Assembly (NCBI GenBank): GCA_013297775.1
Contig: JAAFIL010000014.1
Span: forward strand, 1 to 64,000
DNA: 64,000 bases
Origin: Bacteroidota bacterium
GTDB taxonomy: Bacteria > Bacteroidota > Bacteroidia > B-17B0 > Aurantibacillaceae
Reading direction: 5' to 3'
A model generated the notes under the pieces. That model searched no databases. It was not told where the DNA came from and worked only from the letters and a program-made list of their open reading frames with translations. This document shows positions 1 through 8,058 of the stretch, in pieces. Every line of letters starts with the position of its first letter. Position 1 is the first letter of the stretch. A program made the translations under genes and the position numbers.

Positions 1-65
1 GAAACATCAAAGTATTCTAATAAGCCCTTGGGCAATATGCTCTTCGCTAATTCTTTATAATCCAA
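1..65 (-). CDS. Partial ORF, possible N-terminal region of an ISAon1-type transposase
   Basis: Read on the minus strand from a TTG at 65, the frame stays open to the window edge and begins M-D-Y-K-E-L-A-K-S-I-L-P, then ends LEYFDV. Short N-terminal ORFs of ISAon1-type transposases in Bacteroidota typically begin with a helix followed by an I-L-P-x-x-L-x-x-Y-F-D motif, which this resembles. Only 21 codons are visible. A TAATTTTG promoter box lies at 90-97 on the same strand, giving a leader of about 20 bases. The assignment rests on a short resemblance and the start codon is a guess. The rest of the element would lie to the left of the window. Confidence 0.35.
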   Translation of the reverse strand, partial: MDYKELAKSILPKGLLEYFDV

Positions 66-89
66 TTTTAAAAATCTTAATTTATTCCG

Positions 90-97
90 CAAAATTA
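90..97 (-). promoter_or_regulatory. Minus-strand -7 promoter box
   Basis: CAAAATTA on the plus strand is TAATTTTG on the minus strand, a full match to the Bacteroidota -7 consensus TAnnTTTG. It would drive the truncated transposase-like ORF that runs off the left edge. No clear TTTG -33 box was seen. Confidence 0.35.
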
Positions 98-159
98 AAA
101 TTTTCCCCACGATATGGGATTGTTCCAACTAAATTAGTGTTTAACGAATACCATTTTAT

Positions 160-1917
160 TTATTTTTGTTTTTTACGTTCACCAATTTGTTGTCGCCACA
201 TGGCATAGTACAAACTTTTTTCTTCTAACAATTCCTCGTGTTTACCATGTTCAATAATGTGTCCGTGTTCTAACACAAAAATTTTATCGGCGTGCATAAT
301 GGTGCTAAGGCGATGCGCAATTAAAACCGTTATTTGATTTTTTTGGCTAGAAATTGAACGAATGGTTTCGCTAATTTCTTCTTCGGTTAAAGAGTCGAGT
401 GCGGAGGTGGCTTCATCAAAAATAAGTAATTGTGGATTACGCAATAAAGAACGGGCAATGGATAAACGTTGCTTTTCGCCTCCACTTACTTTGATGCCTC
501 CTTCGCCAATGGTACTGTAAATACCTTTTTCGGCACGCTTTAATAAATTATCGCAGGCGGCTTTTTTAAGCACTTCTAAAATTTCATCGTCGGTTGCTGT
601 GGGTTTCACAAATAATAAATTATCGCGAATGGTACCACTAAACAATTGCGGGTCTTGTGTTACAAATCCAAGTTGGTGGCGTAATTCGTTAATGTTAATG
701 GTGGAGGCGTTCCAGTTATTGTAAAGAATTTGACCTTCGTTGGGTTGGTATAAGCCCACTAACAATTTTACTAAAGTGGTTTTGCCGCTACCGCTAGGGC
801 CAACAAAAGCAATGGTTTCGCCGCTTTTTATATTGAATGAAATATCTTTAACGGCATAGCCAGGCGCGGTGTTGTGCCTAAATCCAACCGATTGAAACAC
901 CAAGGTATTAATGGCACCAATTGGATTTGGATTCGGCGGAATAGGATCGGATGTAGAGGCCATTAATTTGGTAAAATTATCCATGCTAACTTTGGTTTCG
1001 TTATAAACTGCAATAACATTGCCTAACTCTTGAAGTGGATTAAAAATAAAAAACGAAAAAAACATGAGTGTAATTAAATCGCCTACTTTAATAACACCAT
1101 CAAATACAAAACAATACAGTGCAAATACTAAACACGTGCGAACCAAATGAACGGTGGTGCCTTGTATAAAACTTAGGCTGCGTATAAACCTTACTTTTTT
1201 TAATTCTAAACCTAAAATTTTTAAGGTGGTTTGGTTTAAGCGTTTTTCCTCTTGCTCTACTAAACCTAAGCTTTTCACTAACTCTATATTTCGTAACGAT
1301 TCGGTGGTGGCACCCGCTAAGGCCGTTGTTTCGCCCAAAATTTGTTTGCTAATGGCTTTAATTTTTTTTCCTAAAAATGAGCTTACCATGGCTATAACAG
1401 GAACAGTAGCTAAATATAAAGGCCCTAACCATGGATTAATATTTATCGCATACACAATAACAAATGCAATGCCTATTAGCGATTGAAAAATAAGCGTGAT
1501 GAAAAGTGTTACAAATTTTTCTGTATCGGTTTTTACTTTTTGTAGTTTTCCTAATGTTTCGCCGCTGCGTTGGTCTTCAAAATCTTTATAGGGTAACGAA
1601 AGCGCTTTTTTAATGCCATCGGTGTACATTTGTGCGCCAGTGCGTTGAATAACAATGTTGGTAAAATAATCTTGAAAATTTTTAGCAATACGCGAAGCCA
1701 TGGCGGCACCGACCGAGAGGCCTAAAAAAAGTGCTAACTCTTTGGTGAAGTAACTAAAATCGGTTCCAAATTCTTGGTGAGGTTCTCCAAATCGGTTGAT
1801 GAGTTTACCTGTAATAATAGAGTCGGTTAACGAAAAACATTGGTTGATGGCTGCTAAAAACAAGGCCAAACCTAAAAGTGATTTATGTTGTTTGAGGTAA
1901 GTATATAAAATTTTCAT
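160..1917 (-). CDS. ABC transporter, fused membrane and ATP-binding domains (half transporter)
   Basis: This is a 585-residue exporter half-subunit that should dimerise in the inner membrane. The N-terminal ~320 residues hold the six-helix exporter domain, with hydrophobic stretches near residues 13-30, 60-75, 138-180 and 260-295. The C-terminal ATPase has Walker A GPSGSGKTT near residue 373, signature VSGGEKQR near 478, Walker B LLIFDEATSALD near 500 and the H-loop IAHRLST near 534, so every catalytic motif is intact. It is type IV / ABCB-like (lipid A, peptide or multidrug exporters). The substrate cannot be told from sequence. It stands alone, with a TACATTTG box just upstream of the ATG. 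Confidence 0.9.
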   Translation of the reverse strand: MKILYTYLKQHKSLLGLALFLAAINQCFSLTDSIITGKLINRFGEPHQEFGTDFSYFTKELALFLGLSVGAAMASRIAKNFQDYFTNIVIQRTGAQMYTDGIKKALSLPYKDFEDQRSGETLGKLQKVKTDTEKFVTLFITLIFQSLIGIAFVIVYAININPWLGPLYLATVPVIAMVSSFLGKKIKAISKQILGETTALAGATTESLRNIELVKSLGLVEQEEKRLNQTTLKILGLELKKVRFIRSLSFIQGTTVHLVRTCLVFALYCFVFDGVIKVGDLITLMFFSFFIFNPLQELGNVIAVYNETKVSMDNFTKLMASTSDPIPPNPNPIGAINTLVFQSVGFRHNTAPGYAVKDISFNIKSGETIAFVGPSGSGKTTLVKLLVGLYQPNEGQILYNNWNASTININELRHQLGFVTQDPQLFSGTIRDNLLFVKPTATDDEILEVLKKAACDNLLKRAEKGIYSTIGEGGIKVSGGEKQRLSIARSLLRNPQLLIFDEATSALDSLTEEEISETIRSISSQKNQITVLIAHRLSTIMHADKIFVLEHGHIIEHGKHEELLEEKSLYYAMWRQQIGERKKQK

Positions 1918-1933
1918 AAACTAATAAAATGAG

Positions 1934-1941
1934 CAAATGTA
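1934..1941 (-). promoter_or_regulatory. -7 promoter box for the ABC transporter
   Basis: CAAATGTA on the plus strand reads TACATTTG on the minus strand, matching TAnnTTTG. It lies 16 bases before the ATG of the ABC transporter. No convincing -33 element is visible. Confidence 0.4.
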
Positions 1942-2038
1942 ACCACTTTACAATTAGGTTTAGGTGATCGTTAAAAGAATATCGTTAAAAACGATTAATT
2001 AATACCATTTATACATTTAAAATCGTCCAATATCCGAT

Positions 2039-2123
2039 AAAATTTTTAGTTATACTTCGTTAGAAATACTCGACGTATCCATCGCTATTCCTGCGGTTTT
2101 CGACTCGTCTAATTAAAAATTTT
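2039..2123. repeat. 17-bp inverted repeat around the 3' end of the XRE gene
   Basis: Arms at 2039-2055 and 2107-2123 match in 15 of 17 positions, including a perfect AAAATTTTTA / TAAAAATTTT end, with a 51-base spacer. The right arm overlaps the stop codon of the XRE gene. It could end XRE transcription, or be a small mobile repeat. Nothing else is recognised in the gap 1942-2112. Confidence 0.4.
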
Positions 2124-2418
2124 CATGCTTCAACTCTTGTACTTCCTTGATCAATAAGACTTTCTCTTCCTTTAACTCTTTTAGTTCTTGTTCTGTTCTT
2201 TTTTCAATAAAGTCATATTTACCCTCAAATTCTAAAATATCCGAAAGACGGACATCAATTGCATTAGCTATCTTTTGGCAATTTTCAATACTAATACGCT
2301 CCTCGCAGGCCTCCATTTTACAGTAGCTACTTTGATTAATACCTAGTTTCAGAGCAACTTCTTTTTGCGATATTCCTTTTCTTTCGCGAAGTATTCTTAT
2401 TTTAAAGCCTTTATCCAT
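2113..2418 (-). CDS. XRE-family HTH transcriptional regulator
   Basis: The 101-residue protein has a Cro/CI-type helix-turn-helix domain at about residues 6-62. The recognition region reads ISQKEVALKLGINQSSYCKMEA, broken here as ISQKEVALKLG then INQSSYCKMEA, and is followed by the usual third and fourth helices. Residues ~70-100 are rich in E, K and L and should form a short coiled coil for dimerisation. There is no sensor domain. It is divergent from the lipoprotein/barrel module at 2.6-5.3 kb, the usual position for a local repressor, although an operator was not identified. A plasmid- or phage-type regulator kept as a cargo gene is the alternative. Confidence 0.8.
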   Translation of the reverse strand: MDKGFKIRILRERKGISQKEVALKLGINQSSYCKMEACEERISIENCQKIANAIDVRLSDILEFEGKYDFIEKRTEQELKELKEEKVLLIKEVQELKHENF

Positions 2419-2534
2419 TTTTAGTATTTAGTATGTTTATTCTTAATAAATGTCAAAATATTCCATTTAAGAATTTAAGTATTCATTTAAAGAAAAAGAT
2501 AATTCCTTTTGAGAAATAAAATTAACCATTTTAT

Positions 2535-2566
2535 TTTGATTAGTAAAAAATCGCCAACTAATTTTG
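2535..2566 (+). promoter_or_regulatory. Complete Bacteroidota sigma-A promoter for the lipoprotein module
   Basis: TTTG at 2535-2538, then 20 bases, then TAATTTTG at 2559-2566. This matches the TTTG-N19-21-TAnnTTTG consensus exactly. Transcription would start near 2571, which excludes the GTG at 2571 as start codon and favours the ATG at 2646 for the next gene, with a leader of about 75 bases. Confidence 0.75.
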
Positions 2567-2645
2567 TAGAGTGATCTCAAACAATTTATTCAAACAATTT
2601 ATTAATAACTATAAAATTTTCTGTTGTAGTAACAGTCTAAAAAGT

Positions 2646-3692
2646 ATGAAAAAAATGAAATTAATGATGCTCGGATTTGCAATATTTGCTTTTGTTGCTT
2701 GTAAAAAGGAGAATCTAGTAAAAAATAATACTGTAGAACCTCAAGATACTCAAGATAATGCCTCTCAAGTTTCTCAACGAGGTCTTGGTGTTTGTGTTAG
2801 TGTAAACAATGTTAGTGCCACAGACGGTATCCTCCGATTTAGCAGTGTGGCTGATTTCCAAAGTACGGCCAGAGAAATTCAATTTAGGCATGATTCATTA
2901 TGTAATGGCGACTCACTCGATTTTTTTCGGGTATCTAAATGCTTCGAGAGTAATTTTAATTACAAATCTTTAAGGTCTGTAATCCTTACTTCACATTTGA
3001 ACGCTTTAAACAATGATTTATATGACCTTGAAAATGATTTAGACAATAAGTATTTTCCGCACGTTGGAGTAAGAACCGTTTGTAATGACAAAGGAGAGGT
3101 GTTTGTGGGGCATGAATTACAAGTTTATACAGCTTATGGCGATATTTTTATTGTTCACAACGGAAGTACAGACTATACGAATGATATCATTTCTAAAGAC
3201 TATAAAAACTTACGAAACGTGTCAAGGTTTAAAATGGATGGCTCCGAATTGTATTATGATAATCTAGGAAATGAATCGTTAAAGACTGCTCCAAAAAATT
3301 GCAAAACATGGCTGCACGTTAATAACAAATATTATAATAGTGGCAGAAGAATGATTAGATTATCTAATTTTTCACTGAACTCCCCCAATTTAGTATCATC
3401 TGGAAGCGAAACTTGGGTATATAGAAAAGTAAATTCAACTTGGGTTTTAGCTTGGGTAAATGGGCTTAATGTAAATTATGGTGGTAATTTTCAAAACAAA
3501 AATTGCGATCACATGGCATTTATTAGCGGTGGTATTAGTGGAAACAACGCCCATCACAGACGGAGAGCAAATGATCAATGGACTTCTAATGGTTTTGCAA
3601 TGAATATTGCAAGAAAAGTTTCAAACGGATCATTTGGTGGTAATGCGTGGCACGGTTCACAATCCGGAAACCTAAATATTACTGTGTTCTAA
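2646..3692 (+). CDS. Putative lipoprotein of unknown function
   Basis: The 348-residue product starts at ATG 2646. A GTG at 2571 would add 25 residues but sits at the predicted transcription start. The N-terminus is K-K-M-K-L-M-M then a hydrophobic stretch and F-V-A-C-K-K-E, a lipobox with Cys at residue 19 followed by the charged residues common in Bacteroidota surface lipoproteins. Residues ~25-45 are a Q/D/N/S linker. The mature part has no domain I recognise. The C-terminal third is rich in W, N, G and H, including NNAHHRRRAND. The stop codon abuts the TTG start of the next gene, so the two are probably translationally coupled. It may be a cell-surface binding or host/phage-interaction protein, but this is unproven. 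Confidence 0.7.
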   Translation: MKKMKLMMLGFAIFAFVACKKENLVKNNTVEPQDTQDNASQVSQRGLGVCVSVNNVSATDGILRFSSVADFQSTAREIQFRHDSLCNGDSLDFFRVSKCFESNFNYKSLRSVILTSHLNALNNDLYDLENDLDNKYFPHVGVRTVCNDKGEVFVGHELQVYTAYGDIFIVHNGSTDYTNDIISKDYKNLRNVSRFKMDGSELYYDNLGNESLKTAPKNCKTWLHVNNKYYNSGRRMIRLSNFSLNSPNLVSSGSETWVYRKVNSTWVLAWVNGLNVNYGGNFQNKNCDHMAFISGGISGNNAHHRRRANDQWTSNGFAMNIARKVSNGSFGGNAWHGSQSGNLNITVF

Positions 3693-4421
3693 TTGAGGTT
3701 CATCAGACTCATACTGTTAAATCTATTTTTTATCCTGACTATAACTAGTTATAGTCAGGATAAATATTTTTTTTCAATTAATACTGGAATCGTTAACTCT
3801 AAGGTTCTCTATAATAGTTTAGAAAATAAAATCTCTTACCCTAATATTAACAGTTTAAAATTAGGAATTCAATTTGATGTGAAAATTAAACACAAGCTAT
3901 TTATTTTTGGCATAGTAGATGTTTATCGCCATAAAGACAAGTTAAGAATAAACTACCAATCTAACTTTAGCACATCTCCTACCATAACTACTCGCTATGG
4001 ACAAAGCAACATTTATTTAACTAATCTCGGAATAAAATATAATTTATTCGAGAAAAATAAATACACCATTTCAATAAGTGCAGGCCCTCAATTATTTTTA
4101 CAAAAAAGGCTTGGTGAGTTAACAAACAGTAAAGACTCGTTAGTTACCATCAAAGATAGTATCACATCCGTTTTTATTACAAATTGGAATATTGAAGCCA
4201 TTAATAAAGTTAATTTGGGTTATAGATTTAATTTAGATTTGAAAAAAAATATTAAGAAAAATCATCATTTTATTTTTGGAATTTCGTTTCAAAACTCGTT
4301 TAACACCGTAAGAAAATCAACCGCTAACTCAACCAAAAATGGTTTATTTTACGATAAAGCAGAGGCAAGTTATACGGGTAGAGCTTTTATGTTTAATTTT
4401 GGTTATGGCTTTATGTTTTAA
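3693..4421 (+). CDS. Small outer-membrane beta-barrel protein (porin-like)
   Basis: The 242-residue protein begins at a TTG directly after the preceding TAA. No ATG or GTG occurs in frame before the signal peptide ends, so the unusual start is forced. The signal peptide is R-F-I-R, a hydrophobic core, then S-Y-S-Q. The remainder alternates polar and aromatic/aliphatic residues, has repeated phrases such as FFSINTG and FIFGISFQNSF, and ends with an aromatic residue (GYGFMF), all typical of small PorT/OmpW-like barrels. The specific role is unknown. It sits between a lipoprotein and a second barrel protein, which suggests one envelope module. Confidence 0.65.
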   Translation: MRFIRLILLNLFFILTITSYSQDKYFFSINTGIVNSKVLYNSLENKISYPNINSLKLGIQFDVKIKHKLFIFGIVDVYRHKDKLRINYQSNFSTSPTITTRYGQSNIYLTNLGIKYNLFEKNKYTISISAGPQLFLQKRLGELTNSKDSLVTIKDSITSVFITNWNIEAINKVNLGYRFNLDLKKNIKKNHHFIFGISFQNSFNTVRKSTANSTKNGLFYDKAEASYTGRAFMFNFGYGFMF

Positions 4422-4472
4422 AGCATGATGTTGCTGCTTTGTACCAATTACATCTACAAACTAAATTAGTTG

Positions 4473-5300
4473 ATGACAAGAAAAATATCCAGTATTGAAA
4501 GTGAAAAATGTAGGCTTAACAAATGCTTCGTCGAGTATTTTCGAGGAAGAAGAAAGGAAAATTTTCGCTCTGGAAGGATTTATTTTATTTATGTATTTAG
4601 TGTAATTCTCCTCAATGGAATTTGTAAGGCACAACCATTTTTTGATAACAGAGGTCACGTTTCGTGCGATATAGGTTTAATGTTTAATACTCCCAAAAAT
4701 AGTTCGTCTTCAAATGAAATTGTTGGGTTGCCTTCTTCCGATTTTAATATTAACTTCAATTATTTCACGTTCAAAAATAACTGGGGTTGGAGTTATAGTG
4801 CTGGATTTTGCACACAAGCCTTACGCTTTAAGCGTAAATCAATAGATGGGACTTATCAAACTAGTCAAACTTGGACAGGGCTTTCGGGGAGGTATCATTT
4901 ATCCATTAAAAAAACATACAACTTTAACGCATCAAAAAACACAAACTTTTTAATATACTTAGGTCCGTCGTTGCTTTTAAATAGGGTTACAGGTAATGTT
5001 GATTCTTTAAGAAATTCACCCAATTATAATACCCTTGCTTACAATACAAGACCTTTAGGCTCGGCCATAGAGCTTGGGCTTTATTATTGTATTAAAGGGA
5101 AAACTAGTGCGAAGTTTTATTTTCATACGAGGTTTCAGTTAGGTTTATTTAATATCAAAGAAGCTAGAATTTTAACTTCGACATTAGCTTCAGAAAAAAT
5201 TTTATTTTACAATGGTAGTGGTGTCAACATTTCCATTGGATTACTATTTTTTTCAAGAAGAACTTCTGTAAAAACGAATTCTTCTCCAACTCAAATTTGA
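4473..5300 (+). CDS. Second putative outer-membrane beta-barrel protein
   Basis: The 275-residue product starts at ATG 4473, the second codon of a TTG-ATG pair. About 35 basic, hydrophilic residues precede a signal-like stretch (IYFIYVFSVILLNG then C-K-A-Q), so either the signal peptide has a long n-region or the true start is a non-standard codon further in. After A-Q the chain looks like a small barrel, with alternating strands such as DFNINFNYFTF, NFLIYLGPSLLL and a final SIGLLFF. A polar tail follows. It is the third gene of the module after 2646 and 3693. The stop codon touches the inverted repeat that begins at 5300. Confidence 0.55.
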   Translation: MTRKISSIESEKCRLNKCFVEYFRGRRKENFRSGRIYFIYVFSVILLNGICKAQPFFDNRGHVSCDIGLMFNTPKNSSSSNEIVGLPSSDFNINFNYFTFKNNWGWSYSAGFCTQALRFKRKSIDGTYQTSQTWTGLSGRYHLSIKKTYNFNASKNTNFLIYLGPSLLLNRVTGNVDSLRNSPNYNTLAYNTRPLGSAIELGLYYCIKGKTSAKFYFHTRFQLGLFNIKEARILTSTLASEKILFYNGSGVNISIGLLFFSRRTSVKTNSSPTQI

Positions 5301-5857
5301 ACCGAAATTTCAAGAGAGAAGTTCTTTAGAATAAAATATAACTCGATTAAATAATAGATTTCAACTGTCTATTTCCATCTAATTTATTTTTAAGTTTTGA
5401 TTTTTAAGCCTTTTACACAGTTAAACGTTTTATTCTAGATCATCCGATTTCTTGAAATGACGGTTTATTAAAAATTTTTGGGCGTGTCCCCTATCAAGTT
5501 TTATTGAGCTTAGTGTGATAATTACACTATCAGTTTTAAGGTAATGCAAGTTCTACTTTGGGGTCGGGTCATCCGCTTTAGCCCCTTGGGCGTTTTGCTA
5601 TTTTGCTGCTGCCGCGCTAAGCCTGCCCAAGTCGCTGCGGGGTCTTCGTGCCTGCTTCCACACAACCTGGCTCAAAAGTCCACAGGACTTTTACCCCCTC
5701 GCTCGTGCAAAATTAGCAAACGCCCTTCGGGGGCTGTCACTACTGCCCCTCACGCAGTTGGGTTCTCCATAAATTTCTGTTATATAATGTGGGTTTAAGC
5801 GTTTTACAGAGTTAGCTATTTTATTCTAAAGAACTTCTTTCTTGAAATTACGGTTGA
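5300..5857. mobile_element. Composite repeat block bounded by ~45-bp inverted repeats (family A)
   Basis: The left end (5300-5345) and right end (5801-5857, inverted) share AACCG-AATTTCAAGA, GAAGTTCTTTAGAATAAAA and TAACTC with only two or three differences. A third, weaker copy (5411-5466, plus orientation) forms an inner inverted pair with the left end, so 5300-5466 alone also looks like a ~167-bp MITE. The interior has TTTTTGGGCGTGTCCCCT at 5475-5492 (family D), a GGGGTCGGG element near 5560-5590 (B) and GCGGGGTCTTCGTGCCTG near 5636-5654 (C). No transposase is present. An 84-codon reading frame inside (5544-5798) has a repeat-derived, Cys/Ala/Pro-rich composition and is not considered a gene. 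Confidence 0.6.
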
Positions 5858-5861
5858 AGCA

Positions 5862-5904
5862 AAAAAACTTTTAAAGCCAATTTCTAACTGGGTAAAAGTT
5901 TTTT
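5862..5904. terminator. Bidirectional terminator-like hairpin between the barrel module and aspS
   Basis: Perfect 12-bp arms AAAAAACTTTTA (5862-5873) and TAAAAGTTTTTT (5893-5904) surround a 19-base loop. With A/T runs on both sides it can end transcription of aspS (minus) and of plus-strand transcripts. The rest of the gap to 6020 holds nothing recognised. Confidence 0.55.
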
Positions 5905-6020
5905 ACATAAAGTGTAGCATGCAAATTTTGTATTGCTGCAAAGTATCTCAATCGCTGATGTTAGATGGAGTGTAAAATACCTGCTCTCGCTATTTCTTAA
6001 ATAAACTGAATTATATAAAA

Positions 6021-7811
6021 TTATTCGCTTGCTTTGGGCGTATCAGCTCTTATCACTAATTTTAATTCATGTAATTGCTCTTCGCTAATTTCACTAGGAC
6101 TTTCAATCATCATGTCGCGCCCAGCATTATTTTTTGGGAAAGCAATAAAATCGCGAATGGAGTCGGCGCCACCAAATAAAGAACACAAACGGTCGAAGCC
6201 AAAAGCAATGCCGCCATGGGGTGGTGCACCAAATTCAAAAGCGTTCATTAAAAACCCAAATTGTTTTTGGGCTTCTTCGTTACTAAAACCTAATGTGTTA
6301 AACATTTTGGCTTGCAAGTTTTTATTGTAAATGCGAATGCTGCCGCCTCCCACTTCTACGCCATTAATCACCATGTCGTAAGCATTGGCTCTAACTGCTC
6401 CTGGATTGGTATCTAACAAAGCAATGTCTTCGGGTTTAGGTGCGGTAAAGGGGTGGTGCTTGGCTATCCAACGCCCAGCCAAGGAAGCTAGTAAATTGGT
6501 ATCGCCTTCGTTCCATTCTAACAACGGGAAATCGAGTACCCACAGGCAAGAGAATACATTTTTATTGCGTAAGCCTAATCGTGTACCCATCTCTAAGCGA
6601 AGTTCGCTCATGGCTTTGCGGGTTTTATCGGCTTGCCCAGCTAAAATTAAAATAAGGTCGCCGGACTGCGCTGCACAGGCATTGGCCCATTTGCTTAGCT
6701 CGGCTTCGTTATAAAATTTATCTACACTCGATTTGAGTGAGCCGTCGGCTGCGTAGCGGGCATAAACTAAACCTGTAGCCCCTATTTGCGGACGTTTTAC
6801 AAAATCGGTTAATTCATCGAGTTGCTTTCGAGTGTAGTCGGCTGCACCTTTGGCACAAATGGCTACTACTAATTCGGCCTCATCGAATACTTTAAAATTT
6901 TGCCCTTTTACTAAGGCATTCAATTCTACAAAACGCATTTCAAAACGGGTATCGGGTTTGTCGTTACCGTAATAGGTCATGGCATCGGCATAAGTCATGC
7001 GCTGCATGGGCGGTATTTCTATACCTTTAACTGTTTTAAATAAATGATTAATTAAACCCTCGAACGTATTTAAAATATCTTCTTGCTCCACAAAACTCAT
7101 TTCGCAATCTATTTGTGTAAATTCAGGTTGTCGGTCGGCGCGCAAATCTTCGTCGCGAAAACATTTTACAATTTGATAGTATCGGTCAAAGCCACTTACC
7201 ATCAACAATTGTTTAAACGTTTGTGGCGATTGTGGCAAGGCGTAGAATTGTCCTTGGTTCATGCGACTTGGCACTACAAAATCGCGAGCCCCTTCGGGTG
7301 TTGATTTAATAAGAACGGGTGTCTCTACTTCTAAAAAGTGTTGCAAGTCTAAATAGTTCCGGGTTTCGATAGCTAGGCGGTGGCGCAACTCTAAATTTTT
7401 ACGCACACTTTGTCGGCGTAAATCGAGGTAACGGTATTTCATTCGTAATTCATCGCCGCCATTGGTTTGGTCTTCGATGGTGAATGGCGGTGTAATGGCT
7501 TTATTTAAAATAACCAATTCGTTTACAACAATTTCTATTTCGCCTGTTGGAATGGTTTTATTTTTATTGGAACGTTCAACTACAATTCCTTTTGCTTGCA
7601 CCACAAACTCGCGCCCCAATTGTCGGCCTTTCTCGCACATAGCCGCATCTGTATCCATGTTAAATGATAATTGCGTAACGCCATAGCGGTCGCGCAAATC
7701 TACAAACGTTAAGCCACCAAGGTCTCGCCCTGTTTGTACCCAACCACAAAGTGTAACTGTTTTAGTAACATCGGATAGGCGCAACTCGCCGCATGTGTGA
7801 GATCGTAACAT
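6021..7811 (-). CDS. aspS: Aspartate--tRNA ligase
   Basis: The product charges tRNA-Asp with aspartate in the cytoplasm. Its 596 residues match bacterial AspRS. The N-terminal OB-fold anticodon-binding domain covers about residues 1-105 ([21 protein letters not shown]), followed by the class II catalytic domain with the bacterial GAD insertion in the middle. Motif 2 carries [18 protein letters not shown] near residue 217 and motif 3 GIAFGFDRL near 535. All ATP-binding arginines of motifs 2 and 3 are present. It starts at ATG 7811 after a TACCTTTG promoter box. Whether it also charges Asn-tRNA cannot be decided here. It is a single-gene unit. Confidence 0.97.
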   Translation of the reverse strand: MLRSHTCGELRLSDVTKTVTLCGWVQTGRDLGGLTFVDLRDRYGVTQLSFNMDTDAAMCEKGRQLGREFVVQAKGIVVERSNKNKTIPTGEIEIVVNELVILNKAITPPFTIEDQTNGGDELRMKYRYLDLRRQSVRKNLELRHRLAIETRNYLDLQHFLEVETPVLIKSTPEGARDFVVPSRMNQGQFYALPQSPQTFKQLLMVSGFDRYYQIVKCFRDEDLRADRQPEFTQIDCEMSFVEQEDILNTFEGLINHLFKTVKGIEIPPMQRMTYADAMTYYGNDKPDTRFEMRFVELNALVKGQNFKVFDEAELVVAICAKGAADYTRKQLDELTDFVKRPQIGATGLVYARYAADGSLKSSVDKFYNEAELSKWANACAAQSGDLILILAGQADKTRKAMSELRLEMGTRLGLRNKNVFSCLWVLDFPLLEWNEGDTNLLASLAGRWIAKHHPFTAPKPEDIALLDTNPGAVRANAYDMVINGVEVGGGSIRIYNKNLQAKMFNTLGFSNEEAQKQFGFLMNAFEFGAPPHGGIAFGFDRLCSLFGGADSIRDFIAFPKNNAGRDMMIESPSEISEEQLHELKLVIRADTPKASE

Positions 7812-7828
7812 ACTTTTAAATTTAGCGG

Positions 7829-7858
7829 CAAAGGTAATTAAAAAAGCAGGGAGTTAAA
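7829..7858 (-). promoter_or_regulatory. aspS promoter
   Basis: On the minus strand TACCTTTG (7836-7829) matches TAnnTTTG, and TTTA at 7858-7855 lies 18 bases upstream as a near-match to TTTG. The start codon follows 17 bases after the -7 box. Confidence 0.5.
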
Positions 7859-7947
7859 AGGTGTTTGTTGGGGCTGTAACCAAATTCTAAAAAGCATTCC
7901 TTTAGAATCATATTTGTAAATCCATTTGGAATAGTACATCATTTCTA

Positions 7948-8055
7948 CTACAAAATAAACAGTGCGGCTATTATCATTATGACTATGATAATGAGGTATT
8001 GCCAAATATCAATAAAGTAAGGAGATAGTTTTTTCCACCGATTTTTGAAACGCAT
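7948..8055 (-). CDS. 35-residue predicted membrane microprotein downstream of paaC
   Basis: The ATG at 8055 lies 3 bases after the paaC stop. The 35 codons give a basic amphipathic start (RFKNRWKKLSPYF), an aromatic D-I-W-Q-Y hinge, and a hydrophobic helix LIIIVIMIIAALFIL reaching the C-terminus. The charge pattern (K/R first, then one membrane helix) is what a small inner-membrane protein with the basic end in the cytoplasm looks like. It occupies the place where paaD would be expected. The tight spacing suggests co-translation with paaC. I do not recognise the family, and chance is possible for so short an ORF. Confidence 0.5.
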   Translation of the reverse strand: MRFKNRWKKLSPYFIDIWQYLIIIVIMIIAALFIL

Positions 8056-8058
8056 AGA

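Noticed and set aside
2571-2645. Upstream GTG start for the lipoprotein gene
   Set aside because: It coincides with the predicted transcription start, and the signal peptide begins at ATG 2646.
5544-5798. 84-codon plus-strand frame rich in Cys, Ala and Pro
   Set aside because: It lies wholly within the composite repeat block and reads through B and C repeat modules; no conserved pattern or start context supports a gene.
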